Source: Fidelibacterota bacterium
Lineage (GTDB): Bacteria; Fidelibacterota; UBA8477; JABMPR01
Reading direction: 5' to 3'
Assembly (NCBI GenBank): GCA_018673925.1
Contig: JABHBL010000038.1
Coordinates: 1-64,000, forward strand
Length of the DNA stretch: 64,000 bases
Of this stretch, positions 42,890 through 50,329 are shown one piece after another (the stretch's first letter is position 1; each line of letters begins with the position of its first letter). The position numbers were made by a program, and so were the translations under genes. The notes under the pieces were generated by a model. The model was not told the DNA's origin and searched no databases. It was given only the letters and a program-made list of their open reading frames with translations.

Positions 42890-45800
42890 ATGATTATTGC
42901 TATTGATGGCCCTGCGGCATCCGGCAAGAGCTCAACAGCTCACGGTGTTGCACAAAAATTGAATCTTCGACACATCGATACCGGTGCAATGTACCGGGCT
43001 ATCACATTAAAAATAATCAATGAAAACATGGACTTATCAAAGCTTGATGACCTGCAGGCTTTGTTGGATAATCTTGATTTAAAGGTCACGTTCAATGAGG
43101 ACATCCAGGAAATATACCTGGATAGAAAACTACTGGGTGATGAAATACGATCACCTCAAGTTACTGATCTGGTGGCTGACGTTAGCGCCATCGCCGGGGT
43201 CAGAAATCGTTTGCTGGGGATTCAACGTGAAGTTGCTCAAACCCACGACGTTGTTCTTGAAGGGCGTGATATAGGGACAGTAGTTTTTCCAGATGCTGAT
43301 ATAAAGATTTACATGGTGGCAGATGCTCGGGTTCGAGCTTTGCGCAGGCAGAAGGATTTTGCCAGACAGGGTATAGAGAAGTCCATAGAAGAATTAGAAA
43401 AAGAGATTCTCGAAAGAGATGAACATAATGCCAAACGCAAATTGGCACCTATGAAAGCTGCAAAAGACGCAATTACTCTCGATACGACAGAATTAAGTAT
43501 CGATGATCAGATAGAATTTATTGTCTCCAGGGTGGAGACAGCGAAGTCAAATGGAGGAAACTTAATGACCAAGAAACAAGACATGGATGCAAAAGCTGAA
43601 GAAGTAAAAGAAGACGTTGCTAAAGAAGCAACTGAAGAAACAGCTGAAGTATCCGCTGAATCCCAAGACGCCGTCGAGATGACGCCCGCCGAGGAAACCC
43701 CAGAAGCCCCTGCTGAAGAAGCTGTGGCTGAAACACCAGCTGAAGACACAACTGAAGACGTTGCCAAAGCGGCAACTGAAGAGGTTGTGGAAGAAGTTGT
43801 TGAAGCAGCAAAAGAAGAAGCTGCCGTTGAAGAAGCACCTGCAGAGAAAGTCGATGAAGCTAAAGAAGAAGTAGCTGAAGTTGCCGCTCCTGCAGAAGAA
43901 GAACCAGCTGTTGAAGCGGAACCAGTAGTAGAAACCACCGAAGAAGTAGCACCGGAACCAGAGGTTACCGCAGAAGCTGCTCCTACTGAAGCTCCAACAG
44001 ATACACCTGATGTTTCCCAGGGGAAACGTGCATTAATGAATGATCTTTTTGCTGAGATTAAAACCCTGAAACTGGGTGAAACACCTGAAGATCAGGAAGT
44101 TACCAGCAAGGAATCAATTGCTTACCAGGAACTTTTGGATCATGCTGTGATCGATTTGGATCAGCAGTCATTGGTCAAGGCTCGTATTATTTCCGTAAGT
44201 GACAAAGAGGTTATGGTAGATTTCGGTTTCAAGTCTGAAGGTCTAGTTCCTCGTCATGAGTTTGATGATAATGTGCCTGAAATTGGTGAGACTATTGAAC
44301 TCTTTTTAGAACGTATTGAAGATAAACTCGGCCAGGCCGTCTTATCCAAGCGCAAAGCTGAGTTCATGGGTGTCTGGAATAATGTTAAGCAGAAATATGC
44401 TGATGCTGAAACTGTTGAAGGTACCATTTCCCGTCGTATCAAGGGTGGAATGGTTGTAAATATTCTCGGTGTTGATGCATTCTTACCCGGTTCACAACTG
44501 GATGTAAGACCTATTCGTGATTTTGACGCTTATGTTGGAAAAACTTTCGAATTCAAGATCGTTAAGGTCAACGAATTTCGTAAAAATATTGTTGTATCCC
44601 GTAAGGAATTACTCGAAGAGAGCCTGAAGGAACAACGCAGTAAGCTTCTGGATGAAATTGAAGTTGGCCAGATTCTCGAAGGTCGGATTAAAAACATCAC
44701 CGATTTTGGTGTGTTTGTTGACCTCGGTGGAATTGATGGACTGCTTCATATCACAGATCTCTCATGGGGTCGTGTCAATCATCCTTCAGAGGTTGTTGGT
44801 CTGGATGAGGACATCATGGTCAAGGTTATTGATTATGATACAACCAAACAGAGGGTATCACTGGGTCTCAAACAACTCAAACCCCATCCTTGGGAAAGTG
44901 TTGTTGCCAAATATCCTGAAGGTACAGCTGTAAATGGAAAAGTTGTTAGCCTTGCTAACTATGGTGCCTTTGTTGAATTGACTGCAGGTGTTGAGGGTTT
45001 GGTTCACATCTCAGAGATTTCATGGACCCAGCATATTAAGCATCCTTCAGATGTTTTCAATGTAGGTGATGAGATCGATGCCATTGTGCTTTCAGTTGAT
45101 GCTGAAAACCACAAGATCTCCCTTGGTGTGAAACAGCTTCAACCCGATCCATGGACAACTATCGAAGAGAAATATCTCGTCGGTTCAGTCCATGAGGGAA
45201 CTGTCCGTAACCTGGCACAGTTTGGTGCTTTCATCGAACTTGAAGAGGGTATTGACGGTTTAGTTCACATTTCTGATCTATCATGGACGAGCAAAGTTCG
45301 CCATCCCAAGGAAATTGTGAACCGTGGTGACAAAATCATGGTGAAAATCCTTGATATTTCCCAAAGTGAACGCAAAATCTCACTTGGAATCAAGCAGGCC
45401 CAGGAAAATCCATGGCCAGAACTGAAGGATCGTTTTGCTGTGAATACCTCCCATAAGGGTACGGTCATCAAGCTTCTTGAAAAGGGTGTCATCCTGAGTT
45501 TTCCAGATACTGATGTAGAAGGAATCATTTCCTTGGGCAATTTCCGTAAGAAAGAGCGCAAAGAAATTCTTGATCAGTTTGAACAGGATGCTGAAGTTGA
45601 AGTAAAGGTTGTTGAAGTTGATGCGACTGAGAAAAAAGTCGTTGTCAGCCATGAATCAGCTATCAAGGATAAAGAACGCAATGATATCGATGAGTTCATC
45701 CGTGGTCAAGACCATGTAAGTGATAAACTCGAGATCCCAGAAGCCATTCTTAGTAAAATCCGTGAAGCTGAAGAAAAACCAGCTAAGAAAGCCGAAAAAG

Positions 45801-46006
45801 CCGAGAAGGTTGAGAAAGCTGAAAAAGCTGAGAAGAAGCCAGCCAAGAAAAAGGCGGCTCCTAAAAAGAAAAAAGCAGAAAAAGTCGAGGAAGTAGAAGA
45901 GGTTGAGGCAGCTCCAGAAGTTGTTGAAGCCCCTGAAGAAGTGGAAGAGGCTCCTGAAGCCCCTGAAACCGAGGCAGCTGATTCAGATGAGGGAGACAAG
46001 GAGTAA
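42890..46006 (+). CDS. cmk-rpsA: Cytidylate kinase fused in frame to 30S ribosomal protein S1
   Basis: One open frame of 1038 codons. Residues 1 to about 222 are a complete cytidylate kinase (CMP/dCMP phosphorylation): P-loop AIDGPAASGKSST, RHIDTGAMYRAIT, VVLEGRDIGTVVFPDA and RKLAPMKAAKDAI are present. Residues 226-1038 are ribosomal protein S1, which brings mRNA to the 30S subunit: an Ala/Glu/Val-rich acidic stretch (about 230-380), six S1 RNA-binding domains (about 425-490, 508-575, 592-660, 678-748, 765-835, 850-920) and a Lys/Ala/Glu tail. No stop codon separates the parts, but residue 226 is a Met with a strong ribosome binding site, so separate S1 can also be made. No Shine-Dalgarno is seen before the first ATG. 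Adjacent separate cmk and rpsA genes are common; a continuous frame is unusual, and a base-calling error near 43500 cannot be excluded. Confidence 0.85.
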   Translation: MIIAIDGPAASGKSSTAHGVAQKLNLRHIDTGAMYRAITLKIINENMDLSKLDDLQALLDNLDLKVTFNEDIQEIYLDRKLLGDEIRSPQVTDLVADVSAIAGVRNRLLGIQREVAQTHDVVLEGRDIGTVVFPDADIKIYMVADARVRALRRQKDFARQGIEKSIEELEKEILERDEHNAKRKLAPMKAAKDAITLDTTELSIDDQIEFIVSRVETAKSNGGNLMTKKQDMDAKAEEVKEDVAKEATEETAEVSAESQDAVEMTPAEETPEAPAEEAVAETPAEDTTEDVAKAATEEVVEEVVEAAKEEAAVEEAPAEKVDEAKEEVAEVAAPAEEEPAVEAEPVVETTEEVAPEPEVTAEAAPTEAPTDTPDVSQGKRALMNDLFAEIKTLKLGETPEDQEVTSKESIAYQELLDHAVIDLDQQSLVKARIISVSDKEVMVDFGFKSEGLVPRHEFDDNVPEIGETIELFLERIEDKLGQAVLSKRKAEFMGVWNNVKQKYADAETVEGTISRRIKGGMVVNILGVDAFLPGSQLDVRPIRDFDAYVGKTFEFKIVKVNEFRKNIVVSRKELLEESLKEQRSKLLDEIEVGQILEGRIKNITDFGVFVDLGGIDGLLHITDLSWGRVNHPSEVVGLDEDIMVKVIDYDTTKQRVSLGLKQLKPHPWESVVAKYPEGTAVNGKVVSLANYGAFVELTAGVEGLVHISEISWTQHIKHPSDVFNVGDEIDAIVLSVDAENHKISLGVKQLQPDPWTTIEEKYLVGSVHEGTVRNLAQFGAFIELEEGIDGLVHISDLSWTSKVRHPKEIVNRGDKIMVKILDISQSERKISLGIKQAQENPWPELKDRFAVNTSHKGTVIKLLEKGVILSFPDTDVEGIISLGNFRKKERKEILDQFEQDAEVEVKVVEVDATEKKVVVSHESAIKDKERNDIDEFIRGQDHVSDKLEIPEAILSKIREAEEKPAKKAEKAEKVEKAEKAEKKPAKKKAAPKKKKAEKVEEVEEVEAAPEVVEAPEEVEEAPEAPETEAADSDEGDKE
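43553..43567 (+). promoter_or_regulatory. Internal ribosome binding site and start codon for S1
   Basis: GGAGG at 43553-43557 (within atggaggaaa) lies seven bases before an in-frame ATG at 43565-43567. This is one of the best Shine-Dalgarno sites in the window and sits exactly at the junction between the kinase and S1 parts. An out-of-frame TAA overlaps this ATG (TAATG), the kind of stop-start overlap expected if cmk once ended here. Confidence 0.75.
43565..46006 (+). CDS. rpsA: 30S ribosomal protein S1 from internal start
   Basis: This is the 813-residue product expected from the internal ATG at 43565. It comprises the S1 part of the longer frame: an acidic N-terminal extension, six OB-fold S1 domains and a charged tail. 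The central domains carry the typical GVFVDLGGIDGLLHITDLSW, GAFVELTAGVEGLVHISEISW and GAFIELEEGIDGLVHISDLSW pattern (quoted in part); the first, second and sixth are more divergent, as usual for S1. S1 is a highly expressed essential protein, so an efficient own start is plausible. The share made as fusion versus free S1 cannot be told from sequence. Confidence 0.6.
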   Translation: MTKKQDMDAKAEEVKEDVAKEATEETAEVSAESQDAVEMTPAEETPEAPAEEAVAETPAEDTTEDVAKAATEEVVEEVVEAAKEEAAVEEAPAEKVDEAKEEVAEVAAPAEEEPAVEAEPVVETTEEVAPEPEVTAEAAPTEAPTDTPDVSQGKRALMNDLFAEIKTLKLGETPEDQEVTSKESIAYQELLDHAVIDLDQQSLVKARIISVSDKEVMVDFGFKSEGLVPRHEFDDNVPEIGETIELFLERIEDKLGQAVLSKRKAEFMGVWNNVKQKYADAETVEGTISRRIKGGMVVNILGVDAFLPGSQLDVRPIRDFDAYVGKTFEFKIVKVNEFRKNIVVSRKELLEESLKEQRSKLLDEIEVGQILEGRIKNITDFGVFVDLGGIDGLLHITDLSWGRVNHPSEVVGLDEDIMVKVIDYDTTKQRVSLGLKQLKPHPWESVVAKYPEGTAVNGKVVSLANYGAFVELTAGVEGLVHISEISWTQHIKHPSDVFNVGDEIDAIVLSVDAENHKISLGVKQLQPDPWTTIEEKYLVGSVHEGTVRNLAQFGAFIELEEGIDGLVHISDLSWTSKVRHPKEIVNRGDKIMVKILDISQSERKISLGIKQAQENPWPELKDRFAVNTSHKGTVIKLLEKGVILSFPDTDVEGIISLGNFRKKERKEILDQFEQDAEVEVKVVEVDATEKKVVVSHESAIKDKERNDIDEFIRGQDHVSDKLEIPEAILSKIREAEEKPAKKAEKAEKVEKAEKAEKKPAKKKAAPKKKKAEKVEEVEEVEAAPEVVEAPEEVEEAPEAPETEAADSDEGDKE

Positions 46007-46058
46007 CACTCCTGATCTAATCTCATCGGGATAGAATTTCTACCCCGGTTTGAAATAT

Positions 46059-46099
46059 AAAGGCGATGTTTATCTTATTTTTCGGGTACATCGCCTTTT
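46059..46099 (+). terminator. Intrinsic terminator after cmk-rpsA
   Basis: An 11-bp stem (AAAGGCGATGT at 46059-46069 with ACATCGCCTTT at 46088-46098) with an 18-base T-rich loop is followed by T-rich sequence. It ends the cmk-rpsA transcript before the ybbR gene. Confidence 0.85.
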
Positions 46100-46188
46100 C
46101 ATTTTCATTAGAAATACTGTTTTGAAATCATCCTAATGAAAAGCTTTGAAGGCTTTGTGCCTGAGGGCTTTAAATTTATATTAATAGA

Positions 46189-47145
46189 ATGCTAAAAAAA
46201 ATATTCACCACAGACATTCAGATAAAAGTGGGATCGGTGATCCTGGCTGTCCTGCTATGGTTTTTTGTTGTCACTGACATTGAGTATTTTTTTGATCTGG
46301 ATATTCCTCTTCGAATTGATGGACTCTCTGAAGACAAAGCTTTCAACAATGAAATTCCCGAGCTTATAACCGCAAGATTCCGAGGGAAGGGCCACACGCT
46401 GCTTTGGGCTAATATGACCATGCCTTTGTCAGAGACTGGCTTGGTCCTGGATTTGACAAAAACAAAAAACACTCAAGTTTATTATCTAAATCAGTATTAT
46501 ACTGAGCATCCCGATAAATTCATTATGCCCAGGGACTATAAGCTGGATCTATTGCATATCGTTGAGCCAGAATCAATCTGGGTGAGCGTCGAACGTATGG
46601 CTCATAAAGAGCTCAATGTAAACGTACAGGCTGACATCGAACCTGCCTTGGGATATATGCTGGTTGGGGATATCACTGTTGAACCAAGCAAAGTGATGGT
46701 ACATGGCCCTGTTTCTCTGCTCAATGATCTCACCAGTATCACTGTACCACCATTTCAAGTATCTGGTGTAGATGCAGATGTTTCCGTATCATTGCCCATA
46801 TCGCTTGAACCGACCCAGCTATATACCCTGGATACGACAGCAATTACCTTGAGTGCCGATATTCAGAGTATTGGAGCAGTAGAATTTATAAATATTCCAA
46901 TCAGACTTGAGAATGTCCCTCGCAATGTAGAAGTCTCTGTGATTCCCCAGTTTATTGGGTTGGAGGCAGAGGGCGGATTAGATAGGCTATTAGAGCTTGA
47001 GCCTGAGGACTTTATTGTGAGTTTCGATTATCGTGCGAATTGGAATCAGAATGAACAATTATATGTACCAGAAGCTGTATTGCCGGTTGGTGTGAAAAGA
47101 GTAAATCGATTTATTCCTGATAAAATAGAGATCGTACAAAAATAG
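46189..47145 (+). CDS. YbbR-like domain protein
   Basis: A 318-residue protein with one N-terminal transmembrane helix (KVGSVILAVLLWFFVVTD) and a large extracytoplasmic part of repeated YbbR-type beta domains. Signatures include IPLRIDGL, YMLVGDITVEPSKVMVHGPVSLLNDLTSI (in part) and a second similar unit to about 235, then a third from 240. In Firmicutes, YbbR (CdaR) regulates the di-adenylate cyclase CdaA; no cyclase gene lies in this window, so the partner is unknown. The ATG has no obvious ribosome binding site. Its stop directly abuts the tsaD ATG. Confidence 0.8.
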   Translation: MLKKIFTTDIQIKVGSVILAVLLWFFVVTDIEYFFDLDIPLRIDGLSEDKAFNNEIPELITARFRGKGHTLLWANMTMPLSETGLVLDLTKTKNTQVYYLNQYYTEHPDKFIMPRDYKLDLLHIVEPESIWVSVERMAHKELNVNVQADIEPALGYMLVGDITVEPSKVMVHGPVSLLNDLTSITVPPFQVSGVDADVSVSLPISLEPTQLYTLDTTAITLSADIQSIGAVEFINIPIRLENVPRNVEVSVIPQFIGLEAEGGLDRLLELEPEDFIVSFDYRANWNQNEQLYVPEAVLPVGVKRVNRFIPDKIEIVQK

Positions 47146-48159
47146 ATGCAAGATACTGTTATCCTTGGGATTGAAACATCCTGTGATGAAACCGCGGCAG
47201 CCCTTTTTCGCGGACCTGAAATGATTCACCACATTACTGCTACTCAACTTGTCCATACCAGTTATGGTGGAGTGGTTCCAGAATATGCCTCAAGGGAGCA
47301 TAATAAGTTACTGGGTCCAGTAGTTCGTGGTGTTCTCGAACAGGCAGAGATGACTTTGTCAAATGTTGAGGGGATTGCAGTCACTCAGGGACCTGGTCTG
47401 GCTGGATCTTTATTGGTTGGTCTAAGTTATGCCAAAGGGCTTGCATTAGGATTAGATATCCCCCTATATGGTATCAATCATATTGAGGGTCATATCTTTG
47501 CAAATTTTATTGGTCAAAAGACCCTACCAACTCCCTTTTTGTGCTTGTTGGTGTCAGGGGGGCATACACAACTGATTCATGTCGAGAATGCCAGGGATTA
47601 CAAGTTAATAGGCCAGACTCGTGATGATGCTGCAGGAGAAGCCTTTGACAAAGTAGCCCGACTACTGGGTATTGGCTATCCTGGCGGCCCTCTTATTGAT
47701 AAGATGAGTAAACAGGGCAATTCAAGTTTTCATCATTTTCCCCGAAGCTCATTTAAGGGAAGTTATGATTTTTCCTTTTCCGGTCTTAAAACGAATGTCC
47801 TTCAATATATCTCGAAGCAAGAATCAGAGTTTATCAAACTTCATTTATCCGATATTGCAGCCAGTTTTCAAGAGGCTGTTGTTGACGTACTCTCAAAGCA
47901 GACAATGCAGGCAGCAAAGGATCTAGGTCATGATCGGATCGTCTTAGCTGGAGGTGTGGCAGCCAACTCAAGACTGAGGGAGAGAATGGTAGAACTGGCT
48001 GGAGAACAAAACAAAGATCTTTACCAGCCAGATATGCGCTACTGTACAGACAATGCTGCCATGATTGCCTACATGGGTTATTGGAAAGCAGGTACCCAGG
48101 GTTCTGATCCACTAGATATCCCAGCCGTGCCCAATTTAAAACTTAGTTTTGGCGGCTAA
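47146..48159 (+). CDS. tsaD: tRNA N6-adenosine threonylcarbamoyltransferase TsaD
   Basis: A 337-residue ASKHA-fold enzyme that, with TsaB and TsaE, transfers threonylcarbamoyl to A37 of ANN-decoding tRNAs. The opening ILGIETSCDETAAA, the metal-binding histidines in EYASREHNKL and INHIEGHIFANF, the SGGHTQLI phosphate loop, DDAAGEAFDKVARLLGIGYPGGP and the final Asp in YCTDNAAMIAYMGY are all present. Length is typical. It has no gap to ybbR and the VWA gene starts at the next base after its stop, so the three genes are co-translated. Confidence 0.97.
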   Translation: MQDTVILGIETSCDETAAALFRGPEMIHHITATQLVHTSYGGVVPEYASREHNKLLGPVVRGVLEQAEMTLSNVEGIAVTQGPGLAGSLLVGLSYAKGLALGLDIPLYGINHIEGHIFANFIGQKTLPTPFLCLLVSGGHTQLIHVENARDYKLIGQTRDDAAGEAFDKVARLLGIGYPGGPLIDKMSKQGNSSFHHFPRSSFKGSYDFSFSGLKTNVLQYISKQESEFIKLHLSDIAASFQEAVVDVLSKQTMQAAKDLGHDRIVLAGGVAANSRLRERMVELAGEQNKDLYQPDMRYCTDNAAMIAYMGYWKAGTQGSDPLDIPAVPNLKLSFGG

Positions 48160-50253
48160 ATGAACCTGCCATTTGGTCTTTCAATCGAAGCCGATTTCAG
48201 CGGTGACGGATATCTCTTCCTGCTTCTCTTGATTTTGGGCAGTGTTTTTGCCTTATTGATGAACAAACCGAGGCAAAACAGCCCATCGCGCTTCGACTAT
48301 TGGCTGTCCTGGATTATCCCTGCTGTACGAATCCTTGCTTTGCTTTTACTCCTCCTTTTGTTTTTTGCCCCTCAACTTTCACTCTATCGACAGTACTCAA
48401 TCCCAAAGCGACTAGCAGTTGTAGTAGATCAATCAAGAAGTATGGGAAAGGCCTGGGAAGGCAATATAGAAGACGTTAAAAATTCTATTGACCACACCAT
48501 TGAGAGACTCAAGACCAATGCCACTGTTGATATCTGGACCATGAGGGGGCAGGGAATCAGCCCTGGCAACCTCACGTTTGATGATGACGCAAGTGTATTT
48601 AACTGGAACCCACTCACAGCAAATGACCCAGAAATGAGGGATATTTACTCAGCGGTTTTTCTGTTTTCAGATGGTCATTTAAATGGAGGACGATCTCCAC
48701 TGGATGTAGCATGGTCAAAAACAATTGGTGTAAACGTGGTTTATCCTTTAACACCAAAATCTAATGCTTCCTTAAAAATAATTGATGTTAGCTATCTGGT
48801 TAGTGAAGGTACCGACTCAGAAATTCTAATACAGGGGAAATTGCAGCAGAACGGTCTATTTGGAAGACGGGCTACTGTACAAATTTTATCGGATTTGGAT
48901 CAATTGCTGAGTGAAGAAACAATCCAGCTCAACCAGGACTTTCAGGAAATAAAATTACCTCTTAGAACGATGATGAATGCCACCACCTTAGTCAAAATAA
49001 AAGCATTTATTGATGGTGAAGAGTTCCTTTCGGAACAAATGTTTGAAATCATTCAGGACAAGACCAGGAAAAATGTGCTAATCGTAAGTGAGAGAATCAA
49101 TGAGCTACACAAATTTTTGGTACAGAGTTTTTCAGACATAACTTTCCAGCTTCATATTATTCAAGGTACCCAGAGAGCAGGATCCCAAACTCAAACTATT
49201 ATTCCAGAGAATCTGGATATAATTGTCCTCAATGACCCAGGGGAGCAAGCCCTGGAAGCCATTTCCCAAACCACATTGGACAATACAGTCTTTTCTACAA
49301 TCCCTTCGATTCTGTTTTATGATGGAATTGAGGAATTACTTCCTAAATGGAGTGAATGGCTTGGGGTGAAGGGACTTCGTGCGAATGTGACTACAGGTCC
49401 TCAGACGAGCTTTTGGAGTGAATCCTCCAGGGAACATGCTTTTTATCTGGGGCTTTTGGGTCAAGGATATGCTCACGGAGATATCATGGAGTATGCGCCG
49501 ATAGATGTCCAATCCTACGGTATCACCAATGAGCCAAACCAGCTGGTGATGACTGGATTTGGTCCAGCTACCTCATCGGTATTTAGTCTAAGCGATCAGC
49601 CCCCACGAGCAATATTTTCAGGTAAGGGAATATGGAAATGGTTTTTCCATCCTCAATCGAAGGTTTCATTTGAGATACTTTGGAAATACCTCCTCATTTA
49701 CCTGGAGGAAATAGCATCCTTCAACCCCGTCCAGATTGATATACCCGTTCAAACCTTTGGAACAGGGGCTTACATAAAGGCCCATGTGACCATAAAGGAT
49801 CTTGACCATCGCATTATCAAGGCAGCTGAATTGAGAGCCTGGCAGGAAGACAAACATGGTGAAAAAACACCCCTGAATCTCACCCGTGATGAGCATGGAA
49901 TTTATCTAACAGAGCTTGACACCAAGTACCCCGGGGAGATTAAGGTCATCGCTGAAGCATACAGGTTTGGGGAACTATGGGGTAGAGATACGAGTAGGAT
50001 TCACTTGATGAACTATAATGGAGAAGATCAGAGCCGGGGTGTGGATGAGGTGTTCCTTTCACGTCTGGCAGCTCGAAGCGGGGGACAGGTTATCCAAATC
50101 GGGGAGAATGAATTGCCTAATATGCCGGTTGAAATGATACAGAGAGAGTCTTCCTATCAATTTAGAGGGGTGCATTCACCAGCTCTCTTCATCATATTGC
50201 TAGTTTTGTTGACTTTTGAATGGATCTGGCGTCGGAGAAACGGGCTCTTATAG
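48160..50253 (+). CDS. Membrane-anchored VWA-domain protein
   Basis: A 697-residue membrane protein of unknown function. Two N-terminal transmembrane helices (about 18-34 and 52-70) are followed by a von Willebrand factor A-like domain (about 85-210) whose MIDAS motif reads VVDQSRSMG, with a FLFSDG strand later. A long middle part (about 215-590) seems beta-rich, and one C-terminal helix (FIILLVLLTFEWIWRR) anchors the end, so most of the chain probably faces the cytoplasm or periplasm as one block. This layout recalls BatA/BatB-type or amidotransferase-like VWA membrane proteins found in Bacteroidota-like genomes. It is directly joined to tsaD. Confidence 0.75.
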   Translation: MNLPFGLSIEADFSGDGYLFLLLLILGSVFALLMNKPRQNSPSRFDYWLSWIIPAVRILALLLLLLLFFAPQLSLYRQYSIPKRLAVVVDQSRSMGKAWEGNIEDVKNSIDHTIERLKTNATVDIWTMRGQGISPGNLTFDDDASVFNWNPLTANDPEMRDIYSAVFLFSDGHLNGGRSPLDVAWSKTIGVNVVYPLTPKSNASLKIIDVSYLVSEGTDSEILIQGKLQQNGLFGRRATVQILSDLDQLLSEETIQLNQDFQEIKLPLRTMMNATTLVKIKAFIDGEEFLSEQMFEIIQDKTRKNVLIVSERINELHKFLVQSFSDITFQLHIIQGTQRAGSQTQTIIPENLDIIVLNDPGEQALEAISQTTLDNTVFSTIPSILFYDGIEELLPKWSEWLGVKGLRANVTTGPQTSFWSESSREHAFYLGLLGQGYAHGDIMEYAPIDVQSYGITNEPNQLVMTGFGPATSSVFSLSDQPPRAIFSGKGIWKWFFHPQSKVSFEILWKYLLIYLEEIASFNPVQIDIPVQTFGTGAYIKAHVTIKDLDHRIIKAAELRAWQEDKHGEKTPLNLTRDEHGIYLTELDTKYPGEIKVIAEAYRFGELWGRDTSRIHLMNYNGEDQSRGVDEVFLSRLAARSGGQVIQIGENELPNMPVEMIQRESSYQFRGVHSPALFIILLVLLTFEWIWRRRNGLL

Positions 50254-50275
50254 GGAAATAACTTTCTGCCCTATG

Positions 50276-50304
50276 GCATGCCGTCTATATTGCCGTGCTT
50301 TTTT
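50276..50304 (+). terminator. Possible terminator after the VWA gene
   Basis: GCATG (50276-50280) can pair with CGTGC (50294-50298), with one G-U pair, and six T residues follow at 50299-50304. The stem is short, so this is a weak candidate, but its place between the tsaD unit and the polysaccharide locus is right. Confidence 0.4.
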
Positions 50305-50329
50305 AAGAAGGAATTATTTTGGGGATTAA

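Noticed and set aside
43507-43938. Long minus-strand reading frame rich in Ser, Ala and Thr opposite the S1 acidic region
   Set aside because: It is the antisense of low-complexity gaa/gct codons in the real S1 frame, with no ribosome binding site or recognisable domain.
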